This document shows positions 23,515 through 33,473 of a DNA stretch of 64,000 nt, piece after piece (the first letter of the stretch is position 1; every line of letters starts with the position of its first letter). The translations under genes were made by a program, and so were the position numbers. Source of the stretch: Lepisosteus oculatus (lineage: Eukaryota > Chordata > Actinopteri > Semionotiformes > Lepisosteidae); assembly GCF_040954835.1 (NCBI RefSeq), contig NC_090703.1:21341444-21405443 (forward strand), read 5' to 3'. Under the pieces are notes generated by a model, which was not told the DNA's origin, did no database searches, and was given only the letters and a program-made list of their open reading frames with translations.

Positions 23515-24774
23515 ATGGAGCCCAGTCCTAAGCCTGGTGCTCTGTCCCCCTCCCCGAAGGACACAAACTCGAATCGACCCGCGCCCTTAAGGCGACAGGA
23601 TCTGATCTCCACGTACTGCCCGCCTCCCAAGATACAGCTTCTGAAGGACACCTTCCAAGAGAAACTGATGCAGGAAAAGGAGAAAAAAATGATCGCCATG
23701 TACAATCGGCGGCAAGAGGCAGCTCTACAGAAGATGAGAAAATCTTTCCAATATGTCAAATACGCTGCGGAGAAGAAGACGGGGAACAGCTATCGCTTCC
23801 AAGCCCAACAGGGCCCCGAGAAGAACATTGTGGGGTATGATCGGTCTTACCCCCTGAAGCCTATGGGTAACAGGAAAGTCTCCGGCCCTGGTGAGGTTTG
23901 GGCTGTGGACCGCCCGGAAGCACAGAGTGATTCCTTGTTTGCCCCCACCCCGCCTCAGGATGGTCATGAGAGGCCCTGCGAGAGGCCGGGCAGGAGGGGC
24001 TCAAGAGTACGCAAACCTAAGGACAGGACTGTCCTCCCCATGGTGGCGACCCCTCAAGGGCAATGCCCTTCTAATGCCAATGGGAAGGAGTACTTTGAGT
24101 TGCAAGAGGAGCTACGAAAAGTGGCCAAGGCAGAGGCCGCGCTGAAGGAGGAGCATCGCCGGAGGGAGGCCAGCCTGCAGGATGAGATGCGCCAGAAGGA
24201 GGCCATGATGAAGGACGAGATTCGCCAGAAGGAGGCCATGATGCAGGCGAAGCTCTTCAGAGCTCAGGAGGAGCTGAGGATGGTTCAGAGAGAGGTGGCC
24301 GGAAGGGAAAATAGAGGACTCCTGACCCGAAGGAAGACACTCCAGGCGAGGCAGAGCGAGCTTCGCCCCAGAGGACCATGGGCCAACCACCGCTCTAAGG
24401 CCGTGCCTCTTCTGACCTGCAGAATGGAGAAGCAAAAAGCCTTCACTCCAAGGAAAGCCCTTCCTTTCAGAGGAGACAACCTTGATTATGATTCTCCAAT
24501 GGAAGATGGCGGATGCGCAGAATCGCACTTTCCCTCTGCGCTTTCCCATCAGGAGAGACGTCAAGTGAGCCCTTGCAGACGTGGGCTAGAAGACGTCCCC
24601 TGTGGAAGGAGAAAGTATCTCAAGAAAGCAAGGCTCTCTGAAAGCGACGTGTCAGCGGCACAGGCCGCGCAGGCCCACTTCAGAAATAACACCGCATGTC
24701 TGGATGAACAAATGTCATCCCCAAGTGTCAGCACATCAGGAGCCTCCCTCCTCCTCCTTGCAGATGAAAACTGA
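23515..24774 (+). CDS. zc2hc1c: ZC2HC1C-like protein lacking its zinc fingers (unit 1)
   Basis: The coding exon opens after the CCTTTTCCAG acceptor (23479). The first in-frame ATG inside the exon is at 23515, giving 419 residues; codons before it lie partly in the intron. Residues about 37-87 form a charged helix starting PPKIQLLKDTFQEKLMQEK. Residues about 193-268 are a coiled coil with a duplicated 11-residue repeat (QKEAMM twice). The rest is basic and low-complexity. In family members two C2HC zinc fingers follow at the C-terminus; here a deletion fuses the exon (after ...CLDEQ) to sequence beyond the second finger in another frame, giving a 20-residue tail ending LLLLADEN. Little is known of the family's function. 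The open frame suggests a coding product, but it cannot bind zinc as its relatives do. Confidence 0.7.
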   Translation: MEPSPKPGALSPSPKDTNSNRPAPLRRQDLISTYCPPPKIQLLKDTFQEKLMQEKEKKMIAMYNRRQEAALQKMRKSFQYVKYAAEKKTGNSYRFQAQQGPEKNIVGYDRSYPLKPMGNRKVSGPGEVWAVDRPEAQSDSLFAPTPPQDGHERPCERPGRRGSRVRKPKDRTVLPMVATPQGQCPSNANGKEYFELQEELRKVAKAEAALKEEHRRREASLQDEMRQKEAMMKDEIRQKEAMMQAKLFRAQEELRMVQREVAGRENRGLLTRRKTLQARQSELRPRGPWANHRSKAVPLLTCRMEKQKAFTPRKALPFRGDNLDYDSPMEDGGCAESHFPSALSHQERRQVSPCRRGLEDVPCGRRKYLKKARLSESDVSAAQAAQAHFRNNTACLDEQMSSPSVSTSGASLLLLADEN

Positions 24775-24819
24775 TGTGAAGAAGAGCAAGAGAGTCGTGA
24801 TCGTGGTTCACGACTCACA

Positions 24820-25258
24820 TGTCACGATCGTTACTCCTCCTCTAAAGGGCGCTCCAGCCCTTCCTCGTTCTGTCCCTTTCCCCACACCTGTTTCTTATTC
24901 CAGCCCCTCTTTAGTTCCACCTTTAAAGCCAGAAGCAGGCGATTGCTGCGTCTGGCTCTGTTATGGTTTTAGTTTCCTGTTCCTGATTCCCTGTCCCGCC
25001 GGTCCCGACCCGGTTCTGGTTTTTAGTTATTTTGGATGAATACCCTGGTCTTGGACTTCGCTTCCCATTTTGGATTCCCCTTTTTGGATTTCTGCTTGGA
25101 TTTTTTGCCCCGGACTCACTTCCCCTGGACACCTGCTCACCTCGGACACGTCCCCCTGTCTCCTGACCGACTCCTGCATGATATTTTTCCCTCTTGTTTC
25201 TTCACCTTTCGGATCGTGTCGTCCGCATAGACATACATGAAAGAACTGTTTCCTGACA
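24820..25258 (+). mobile_element. solo LTR (439 bp) in the zc2hc1c 3' UTR, unit 1
   Basis: It runs TGTCACGATC...TTTCCTGACA with TG/CA ends, 45 bp after the stop codon. The flanks are TCACA and TCACG, a 5-bp target duplication with one change. It is related to the solo LTR at 15578-16052. The same insertion is in all four units (32589-33027, 40358-40796, 48400-48839), so it is older than the array. Overlapping frames on both strands are by-products. Confidence 0.85.
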
Positions 25259-25339
25259 TCACGTCCTGCCTTTTTCTTTTTAGAAATATATTTAGCACAG
25301 TTCATCCGTATGATGATAAAAAAAATGTTACCTTGTTTT

Positions 25340-25345
25340 AATAAA
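25340..25345 (+). terminator. zc2hc1c: poly(A) signal AATAAA, zc2hc1c unit 1
   Basis: AATAAA lies 82 bp after the LTR in sequence shared by all units (33109, 40878 and 48921 in the others). It is the most likely 3' end signal of the gene; the LTR may have its own. Confidence 0.45.
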
Positions 25346-25676
25346 ATGATTTTTTTTTTGGTGGACTGGTGTTTGCGTAGCTGTAGTTATTTCAGTTTTT
25401 TTCCCTTGTGATAAATGTGTCGACCGTGAAAATAAATTTCAAGCTGTTCTTATCATTCATACACCTTGACCTCCTAAAAATAATTTTTCAACCTGGAACG
25501 TACAATTAGCAGGCAATAGAACAGGTCACATTGGCCTTGGAACCATCAAAAAGTAGTATTCACACATTCTCGGCATCAATTTTCCTTAAAAACAACTGAA
25601 AAAGCAAGGTAAAGAGTGATTGATTTTTTTAATGAAAGTTATTTGATTTAATGTATTTAATCTTCATAATATTTGA

Positions 25677-25704
25677 AATATGTTGGGATTAATGTGACTC
25701 AATA
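25677..25704. repeat. 28-bp inverted junction insert between units 1 and 2
   Basis: After the shared unit end 'atatttga' comes 'aatatgttgggattaatgtg' and eight more bases before the next unit begins. Its reverse complement is found at 49250-49280, in the single-copy flank beyond unit 4, with one base difference. The same insert is at 33446-33473 and 41219-41246. Confidence 0.9.
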
Positions 25705-28700
25705 TTATCTGCAGCTCTTACACTCCAGGCACCTGATAAAGTGGAACGCAGTGTCTTTGCCTTACATGGCGCTCAGCTCTTCCTCAATCCCAGCAGAAGC
25801 AGCAGCCTCCGGGTCCTGCCTCATGCACAGCTTAAAATGCAACACCGAGTAATATAACAAACAACAGGGAAAACCATTCATGATCAGACACATCCGTTGA
25901 TTGCTGGCTCTCAGTAAAGGGACATTGCTGTCGTCCACGCACTAATCTGTTTTCTAAGTGCCTTATCCAATACAGTGTTGAGGCCAGTTTTCCCAGAAGC
26001 CAATTAAAGGGGAACACATTATAACTTGTAAAACCTCCAATTTACATCACAAAATAGACTACATTTCAAGGTTAAAGAATTACCATGTTCTGCGATTCAG
26101 AACGAGGCAGCAAAACTTCCTGTAATCTGATGTGGTCCTATGACATTGTAAAGGAGCAGGCTTGTGAATACATCTCGTTTAATCCAATGGAAATATTACT
26201 CTTAACTTTTTTACGTTTCTGCCAATAAATAATATTACATTGTTAACTCTGCATAAAGAACCTTGGAATGGAACGTTTCTTGCAGTGAAATGTTTGCTGC
26301 ATAACCTATACCTTTTCTCTCCTACATCACATTGCATTAGTCATTACAGTGATTAGTGAGCAGGAAAGGCTGCATCACATCGCAATTTGTGTGGAACTTG
26401 AATGCGAATTTGTTACAACATGGCGTAACTTACAGTACTTTCACAAAGTTCATGATTTTGTGCTCAATTTTGAGTTTGTAAAGTTTTTCTATAATGTCAA
26501 TGATTTTATTTTGTGACTGAAATTAAATAATTTTGTGTCTGCAAAATTGGGACTGTAGTTCCACCTTAACCTACTAGTACTGTATGTTTTTGGACTGTGG
26601 GAAGAAACTGGAGCACCTGGAAGAAATCCACACAAATGAAGGGAGAACATACAATTCCATCCAGACTGCACCCCAGGAATTGAACCCAGGACCCCAGCTC
26701 TGTGAACCACAGTGCCACCTCATTGCTATAGTCACTATAATTAATGTCAAAACTCAATGGCAAATGAGCAGCCTGGGATCCAAAAGGATCAAGACAAGGA
26801 TCCAAACAAAGCACTCTCCCAAAGCTTGGCTTTGTACAGTATATCATACAGGGCTTGATGCAGAAGGCAGATAATCTAAGTCCATGCAATAATTGCTAAG
26901 GGAAAGTGACTTTGTGTTTTTGGAGGGAAGTCACTCAACAGGGAGCTGTGTTAGTGAAATGATTGTTCTGATGTACGGCTGATGTCCAAACACTGAAAAC
27001 ATGATTGTGTATGCAATCGCACTCCCGAGCTCCATTGGGTATGGTTAAAATAACTTTTTATAGTTCATCACATTCAAAGTGTGTGTACTTGATGAAAGTG
27101 TAACACGCATTTGGAGGAGTTATTCAGGATTTTCTTTCATTCAACTATTTCAAGACCCATTATTTTCAGATGTTGTAGTATACGTGAATAATGAAAGGCC
27201 TTCATATTACACAATGAAGGAATGACTTTGCAGGTGTGAAGAATAAAAGATTAATTCAGCTCACTTTGGGAAGTTTCACAATGGCCCTCCTTATAGAAAT
27301 GTGGGTTTGATTAAAGGAGTGAAAAAAAAGCACTGAATAATATTTGCTTCTGTAAATGTAATCATCTCAAAATATGGTTGAAGAAATGAAATAAATTGTA
27401 TAAGGTTAAACATAATCCAAAACGTATAAGGTCAATTTAAGTACAACCAGAATTCTAGTGTTTATGCAATGCATCTGTGGGTTGATATGAAATACGACTG
27501 TACTTAAACTAAACGAGGTTATCGAGAGCATATTCCGAGTACGGCTGTGGCCAGTTGTCCTGTGAACTGCGAGGACCGTATCTTATCTTGAACTGCCTGT
27601 GCAAATACCGTCCTCTGCTGGCAGAAGGAATAGATTACAACGGCACTGTATTGGCGATTAGTCCTATTGCTAGAATATTGAAACAACAAGGAGTCCGCGG
27701 AGTCAAGCAATGCTGAATAAACAAGTACCTGAAATTCAATAGGATTTTGTGTATTGATTACAAATAGGTGTGGAATTCTCATGTACAGTGGTATTCATGG
27801 ATTCCTTACACAAGCAGCCGTTGTTATGATACTTTCGTAATCTGAATATAAATCTGTTATCTACTTAAAACTGTAATTATTGAATAGATTAATGTCTTTG
27901 AAATGCTTCATTAACTGGGCAGTTTCCATGTTTGGAAATGTTTTTATTTTGATTGCTGATTGCTAGATACTGTATGTTTAATAGGCATGCTGTTAATATT
28001 TTCTACAAGAGCCAAATAAGACAGTTATGCTGTAGTAAGTTCTATATAAGTTATATAACATGAGTTATATTTTGTTCTGAGGTCAATTTGAATCTCATAC
28101 TAAATTACTGGTGTCCTTTTATCTGAGAAACACTACCTGATTGATCACCGGATGCCTACAAATTAGCATGCACAGTAGCGCATCGTTTAGCATTGCTAGC
28201 TCACAGTGCTGAGGCCCAGGGTACACTTCTGGACCTGGGGTGCTATCTGTATGGAACTTGTATGTTCTCCCCATGTTTGCATGAGTTTGCTTTGGGTGCT
28301 CCGGCTTCCTCCCACAGTTCAAAGAACTACTGGTAGGTTAATTGGCTTCTGGGATAATTGGTGAGTGTCTGTGTCTTCCCTGCATTGGACTACCATCCAG
28401 TCCCAGGTATCTCCTGCTTATTACTTTCTGAGGCTCTGGCTCCCCCGTGACCCCACAGCCCCCTGACCCCCTGACCCTGAATTGGATGAAGCGGTTAGAA
28501 AATGGGTGGTTTCTGTTATCCTCTGGTCATGCTCTGCCATAGCAACAACGTGTAAAAAATGCAGATGCTAGGATTTAACTCAAAGAAGGAGCTCAGAGCA
28601 CTGTGTTGGCATCACTGTACAGGTGTCCAGTGTGTTTTAGAACATATGTTAAAATCTTATTTACTAACTTCTAGACTTTTTACCCCCCATATCAGTCTGC

Positions 28701-29872
28701 AGGTGCACAGTGGTCTGTGGACACCCTCCTTGCTCTGTCGTAAAACAGGAAATAAAAACCAACTGGTTTTGACTTTAATGCACTGAGACTGTGGAACTCA
28801 CAGAACTCTCTTGTCAGAAAGGCAGCTTCTAACAGCTTTTAAGTGAAGACTAAGAACACTTTTCTTTTTTTTTAAAATAGATTATATATGTTTTGTTTAA
28901 ATATATGTTATAAATGTTAAAACGACAGCTCGTATAAGCTTGTATTTTTACCTTTCGATCATTTTTAGAATTGCTTTGAGTTGCTTTTACCATGATAAAC
29001 AGTACAAAATGTGAGGTGTTGAACTTGTCAAAAGTTTTAAAGCGCTTTATGACGTAAAGTGTGATGACAGTCCTTGGCGGTCTATGTAACAATTCTTCTC
29101 GAAGTAGGTCATCGGGCCAACAGTATATAAACATTACAGCTCAAGTGCTTTTGTATTTGAACGCTTTTAGGTAAGTAATTTAGCAGCTGCGGTATTAATA
29201 ATGATTGTAATGGCAAATTCAATTGCAGGTAAAATAAAAATGGCGGATAACTTTCTTTCTAGCTTCGTGAAGCGGTCGCGCCATATTATACATATATACC
29301 ATAATAGAAAACATAATATGTACAGTAGAATTTTTCACTTTAAGCTGGCATTATCCAGAACCGGGTCAGGGCCCGGACCCGGACCGTGCAGTGTGGTCCG
29401 TCGGCCTTCTTAAGATGTTTAGGAGATGGAGGCGCCCTTGGATTTGATTAGAAACTTGCATAATTTCTTAACTTGACCCCATTATCTTAAAAAAAAAAAC
29501 GGCCAGGCCAAGACCAAAGCATGAAGGCTGCGAGGATCGGGGGACTCTCATTTTTGGTCACAGCGTAAAGTAGTAGATCAGTAACCTCTGTTTATCGTGA
29601 TAACCTTTAATTATTTTCCAGTACTTTTTCAAATGATAAAACACATTGTCTCGCCAGTTTTGCTAAAGATACGGTTTTAGTGTTTACGCGTAAATTTGTA
29701 ACCTGTAGGCTTAAATCTCGTGTTCTTATTTTCTGCATTTTCATCGTAAGGGAAGGCACTCGTTTGCGATTTACGCGCTGAACATTGTAAGCAGAGGAGC
29801 CTTAAGGCACAGCCTCGCCTTAACACCATCGTTTGCATTGTCATTGTCATCCAGAAAAGCAGTCGTAAGAAA

Positions 29873-30046
29873 ATGAATCTGTGGCGGCTCCGAACATTAA
29901 AAAAACTATATCTAGACTGCAAATACATCCCAATCTTACTATCAACACGTTTTAAGAGCCCTCTCCTTTCCACCGGTATACAAGCTAAGAGAGAAATATT
30001 GGAAATCCCATCTGAAGTAGCCCTCGTCTCACCTTCGGAGCTGTGA
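29873..30046 (+). CDS. unidentified 57-codon open frame (unit 2)
   Basis: Counterpart of the frame at 22104 in unit 1, still open, with the same basic N-terminus and donor-like end. The protein is not recognised. Confidence 0.22.
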   Translation: MNLWRLRTLKKLYLDCKYIPILLSTRFKSPLLSTGIQAKREILEIPSEVALVSPSEL

Positions 30047-31283
30047 GCGATGGGGATCATAATTAAAAAGGGTACAGTTACTTTGAAAATGTGTATGTGA
30101 TACTTAAATTTAAATAAAATAAAAGATAAATTATATAACACAGACTGTGCTATCTACGTCCATGTGTTTAAGACGTATGAATCGGTTTTAAAACAGGCAC
30201 ACCCCTTCTCACAAATCCGACTGGAGTCTCAGTCCGTCGTCGCGATGAAATAGGAGCTCAGATGTAGGCTAAGTGATTGCAATTTACTTATTTAAAAGAA
30301 CCACTTCAAATCAAAAGGGAGACATTTTGTAATGGTAGTTATCATATTATACAGTAAACGTAATTGTAGATATACAGTACATAAAGGGTATGAATAGGTG
30401 TGAGCTTATAGTATATATTTATTATTTTATCTGACCCATTTGTAGAAACCGCCTACTCAGATTTAGTTAAGTGGTCTGCCACCATAAAGACAGAAAAATA
30501 TAATGACATCCTGTTACATTAACTGTAAAATAAACGCCGTAACTGCGGCCATATGAAAATTTGCATAAAGATTATACAAACATCCTAAGGAGCTCTATGA
30601 CATATGAGCGTCGTAATAATGGTTGGTGACCTGACGTAACAGTGCTCCCTGAATTACGTGATCTGTATATACCCAAATACAGATATATCACATAGGGAGA
30701 TGCAGTCAAACATTGCATTGCTATCGTCGTGGTGAACTATTTCTCCGCTGTTTGAGACTTGTTTGGTAAGTGTCATCAAATATGCTTGTCAATTTGTAGC
30801 GAAATCGATATACTGTATCATAATCCTTCAGCTATCTATAATGTAGTGAAATGGCTAATTAATATTGATAAATTCCCTTATTCACAGTGACTTTTGCTCA
30901 AACCCCAGTTGCATAATGGGTTAATTTTATATCAAAAACATTCATATCATAGATATAATACAAGCTTTGAAATGAAATAGTACATTTCCAGGTTTCAGTT
31001 AAACATTTTTAAAAAAGCTCATGACTTTAAGCATTCTGAACATTGAGAATGTTATTTGGGAAACAAATGTTTATTATAATGTTTATGTTTAGGATCTGTC
31101 TCCTACTGAGTCAGCATGCAGCATTCAACACCATTAGGTTTAATATTAAAAAGTTGTGTATTTCCTGAATTGTTTTTTTTATTCTTTTCTATTAGACCAT
31201 ACTAGACTGTGCAGGATATCATTTATTTGCCATTTTTGCCTTTTCCAGATACCTGGGAAACAAAGCTCATATCTCATTTGCCA

Positions 31284-32543
31284 ATGGAGCCCAGTCCTAA
31301 GCCTGGTGCTCTGTCCCCCTCCCCGAAGGACACAGACTCGAATCGACCCGCACCCTTAAGGCGACAGGATCTGATCTCCACGTACTGCCCGCCTCCCAAG
31401 ATACAGCTTCTGAAGGACACCTTCCAAGAGAAACTGATGCAGGAAAAGGAGAAAAAAATGATCGCCATGTACAATCAGCGGCAGGAGGCAGCTCTACAGA
31501 AGATGAGAAAATCTTTCCAATATGTCAAATACGCTGCGGAGAAGAAGACGGGGAACAGCTATCGCTTCCAAGCCCAACAGGGCCCCGAGAAGAACATTGT
31601 GGGGTATGATCGATCTTACCCCCTGAAGCCTATGGGTAACAGGAAAGTCTCCGGCCCTGGTGAGGTTCGGGCTGTGGACCGCCCGGAAGCACAGAGTGAT
31701 TCCTTGTTTGCCCCCACCCCGCCTCAGGATGGTCATGAGAGGCCCTGCGAGAGGCCGGGCAGGAGGGGCTCAAGAGTACGCAAACCTAAGGACAGGACTG
31801 TCCTCCCCATGGTGGCGACCCCTCCAGGGCAATGCCCTTCTAATGCCAATGGGAAGGAGTACTTTGAGTTGCAAGAGAAGCTACGAAAAGTGGCCGAGGC
31901 AGAGGCCGCGCTGAAGGAGGAGCATCGCCGGAGGGAGGCCAGCCTGCAGGATGAGATGCGCCAGAAGGAGGCCATGATGAAGGATGAGATTCGCCAGAAG
32001 GAGGCCATGATGCAGGCGAAGCTCTTCAGAGCTCAGGAGGAGCTGAGGATGGTTCAGAGAGAGGTGGCCGGAAGGGAAAATAGAGGACTCCTGACCCGAA
32101 GGAAGACACTCCAGGCGAGGCAGAGCGAGCTTCGCCCCAGAGGACCATGGGCCAACCACCGCTCTAAGGCCGTGCCTCTTCTGACCTGCAGAATGGAGAA
32201 GCAAAAAGCCTTCACTCCAAGGAAAGCCCTTCCTTTCAGAGGAGACAACCTTGATTATGATTCTCCAATGGAAGATGGCGGATGCGCAGAATCGCACTTT
32301 CCCTCTGCGCTTTCCCATCAGGAGAGACGTCAAGTGAGCCCTTGCAGACGTGGGCTAGAAGACGTCCCCTGTGGAAGGAGAAAGTATCTCAAGAAAGCAA
32401 GGCTCTCTGAAAGCGACGTGTCAGCGGCACAGGCCGCGCAGGCCCACTTCAGAAATAACACCGCATGTCTGGATGAACAAATGTCATCCCCAAGTGTCAG
32501 CACATCAGGAGCCTCCCTCCTCCTCCTTGCAGATGAAAACTGA
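31284..32543 (+). CDS. zc2hc1c: ZC2HC1C-like protein lacking its zinc fingers (unit 2)
   Basis: 419 codons from the first ATG after the exon acceptor, laid out as in unit 1, with the same zinc-finger deletion and 20-residue tail. Differences from unit 1 include Asn to Asp at residue 18, Arg to Gln in the helix (NQRQEAAL), Trp to Arg near residue 140, and EELRKVAKAE to EKLRKVAEAE in the coiled coil. The non-coding first exon ends at 30765 with GTAAGTG. Confidence 0.7.
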   Translation: MEPSPKPGALSPSPKDTDSNRPAPLRRQDLISTYCPPPKIQLLKDTFQEKLMQEKEKKMIAMYNQRQEAALQKMRKSFQYVKYAAEKKTGNSYRFQAQQGPEKNIVGYDRSYPLKPMGNRKVSGPGEVRAVDRPEAQSDSLFAPTPPQDGHERPCERPGRRGSRVRKPKDRTVLPMVATPPGQCPSNANGKEYFELQEKLRKVAEAEAALKEEHRRREASLQDEMRQKEAMMKDEIRQKEAMMQAKLFRAQEELRMVQREVAGRENRGLLTRRKTLQARQSELRPRGPWANHRSKAVPLLTCRMEKQKAFTPRKALPFRGDNLDYDSPMEDGGCAESHFPSALSHQERRQVSPCRRGLEDVPCGRRKYLKKARLSESDVSAAQAAQAHFRNNTACLDEQMSSPSVSTSGASLLLLADEN

Positions 32544-32588
32544 TGTGAAGAAGAGCAAGAGAGTCGTGATCGTGGTTCACGACTCACA

Positions 32589-33027
32589 TGTCACGATCGT
32601 TACTCCTCCTCTAAAGGGCGCTCCAGCCCTTCCTCGTTCTGTCCCTTTCCCCACACCTGTTTCTTATTCCAGCCCCTCTTTAGTTCCACCTTTAAAGCCA
32701 GAAGCAGGCGATTGCTGCGTCTGGCTCTGTTATGGTTTTAGTTTCCTGTTCCTGATTCCCTGTCCCGCCGGTCCCGACCCGGTTCTGGTTTTTAGTTATT
32801 TTGGATGAATACCCTGGTCTTGGACTTCGCTTCCCATTTTGGATTCCCCTTTTTGGATTTCTGCTTGGATTTTTTGCCCCGGACTCACTTCCCCTGGACA
32901 CCTGCTCACCTCGGACACGTCCCCCTGTCTCCTGACCGACTCCTGCATGATATTTTTCCCTCTTGTTTCTTCACCTTTCGGATCGTGTCGTCCGCATAGA
33001 CATACATGAAAGAACTGTTTCCTGACA
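32589..33027 (+). mobile_element. solo LTR in zc2hc1c 3' UTR (unit 2)
   Basis: Appears identical to the unit 1 copy, with the same TG/CA ends and the same TCACA/TCACG flanks. Confidence 0.85.
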
Positions 33028-33445
33028 TCACGTCCTGCCTTTTTCTTTTTAGAAATATATTTAGCACAGTTCATCCGTATGATGATAAAAAAAATGTTAC
33101 CTTGTTTTAATAAAATGATTTTTTTTTTGGTGGACTGGTGTTTGCGTAGCTGTAGTTATTTCAGTTTTTTTCCCTTGTGATAAATGTGTCGACCGTGAAA
33201 ATAAATTTCAAGCTGTTCTTATCATTCATACACCTTGACCTCCTAAAAATAATTTTTCAACCTGGAACGTACAATTAGCAGGCAATAGAACAGGTCACAT
33301 TGGCCTTGGAACCATCAAAAAGTAGTATTCACACATTCTCGGCATCAATTTTCCTTAAAAACAACTGAAAAAGCAAGGTAAAGAGTGATTGATTTTTTTA
33401 ATGAAAGTTATTTGATTTAATGTATTTAATCTTCATAATATTTGA

Positions 33446-33473
33446 AATATGTTGGGATTAATGTGACTCAATA
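33446..33473. repeat. 28-bp inverted junction insert between units 2 and 3
   Basis: Same sequence as 25677-25704. Confidence 0.9.

Larger units (their letters stand above)
17926..25704 (+). repeat. tandem unit 1 (7779 bp)
   Basis: The unit starts at TTATCTGCAGCTC and ends with a 28-bp junction insert (25677-25704). Order inside: a V-SINE split by a TTAA-flanked insert, a V-SINE in plus orientation, an L2-like LINE tail, a TATA-containing stretch, a 57-codon frame, then the zc2hc1c promoter, non-coding exon, coding exon, solo LTR and poly(A) signal. Its 5' part differs from units 2 and 3 by many substitutions and small indels, while from within the coding exon onward it appears identical to unit 2. 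Confidence 0.95.
25705..33473 (+). repeat. tandem unit 2 (7769 bp), mosaic
   Basis: The contents are as in unit 1. Up to within the coding exon it matches unit 3, including private changes such as CAGCGGCAGGAGG near 31477 and AAGGATGAG near 31981. From about 32400 on it matches unit 1, for example GGCTCTCTGAAAG, where units 3 and 4 have GGCTCCCTGAAAG. The split V-SINE is at 25960-26722, the whole V-SINE at 28166-28511, the LINE fragment at about 28569-28864 and the TATA box near 29124. Confidence 0.95.

Noticed and set aside
24112-24564. 150-codon minus-strand frame repeated in all units
   Set aside because: A by-product on the opposite strand of the zc2hc1c coding exon, with a repetitive Leu/His-rich translation of the coiled-coil codons.
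24602-25039. 145-codon plus-strand frame spanning the end of the gene and the LTR
   Set aside because: It is in another frame of the exon and runs into the solo LTR; codon patterns do not support it over the main frame.
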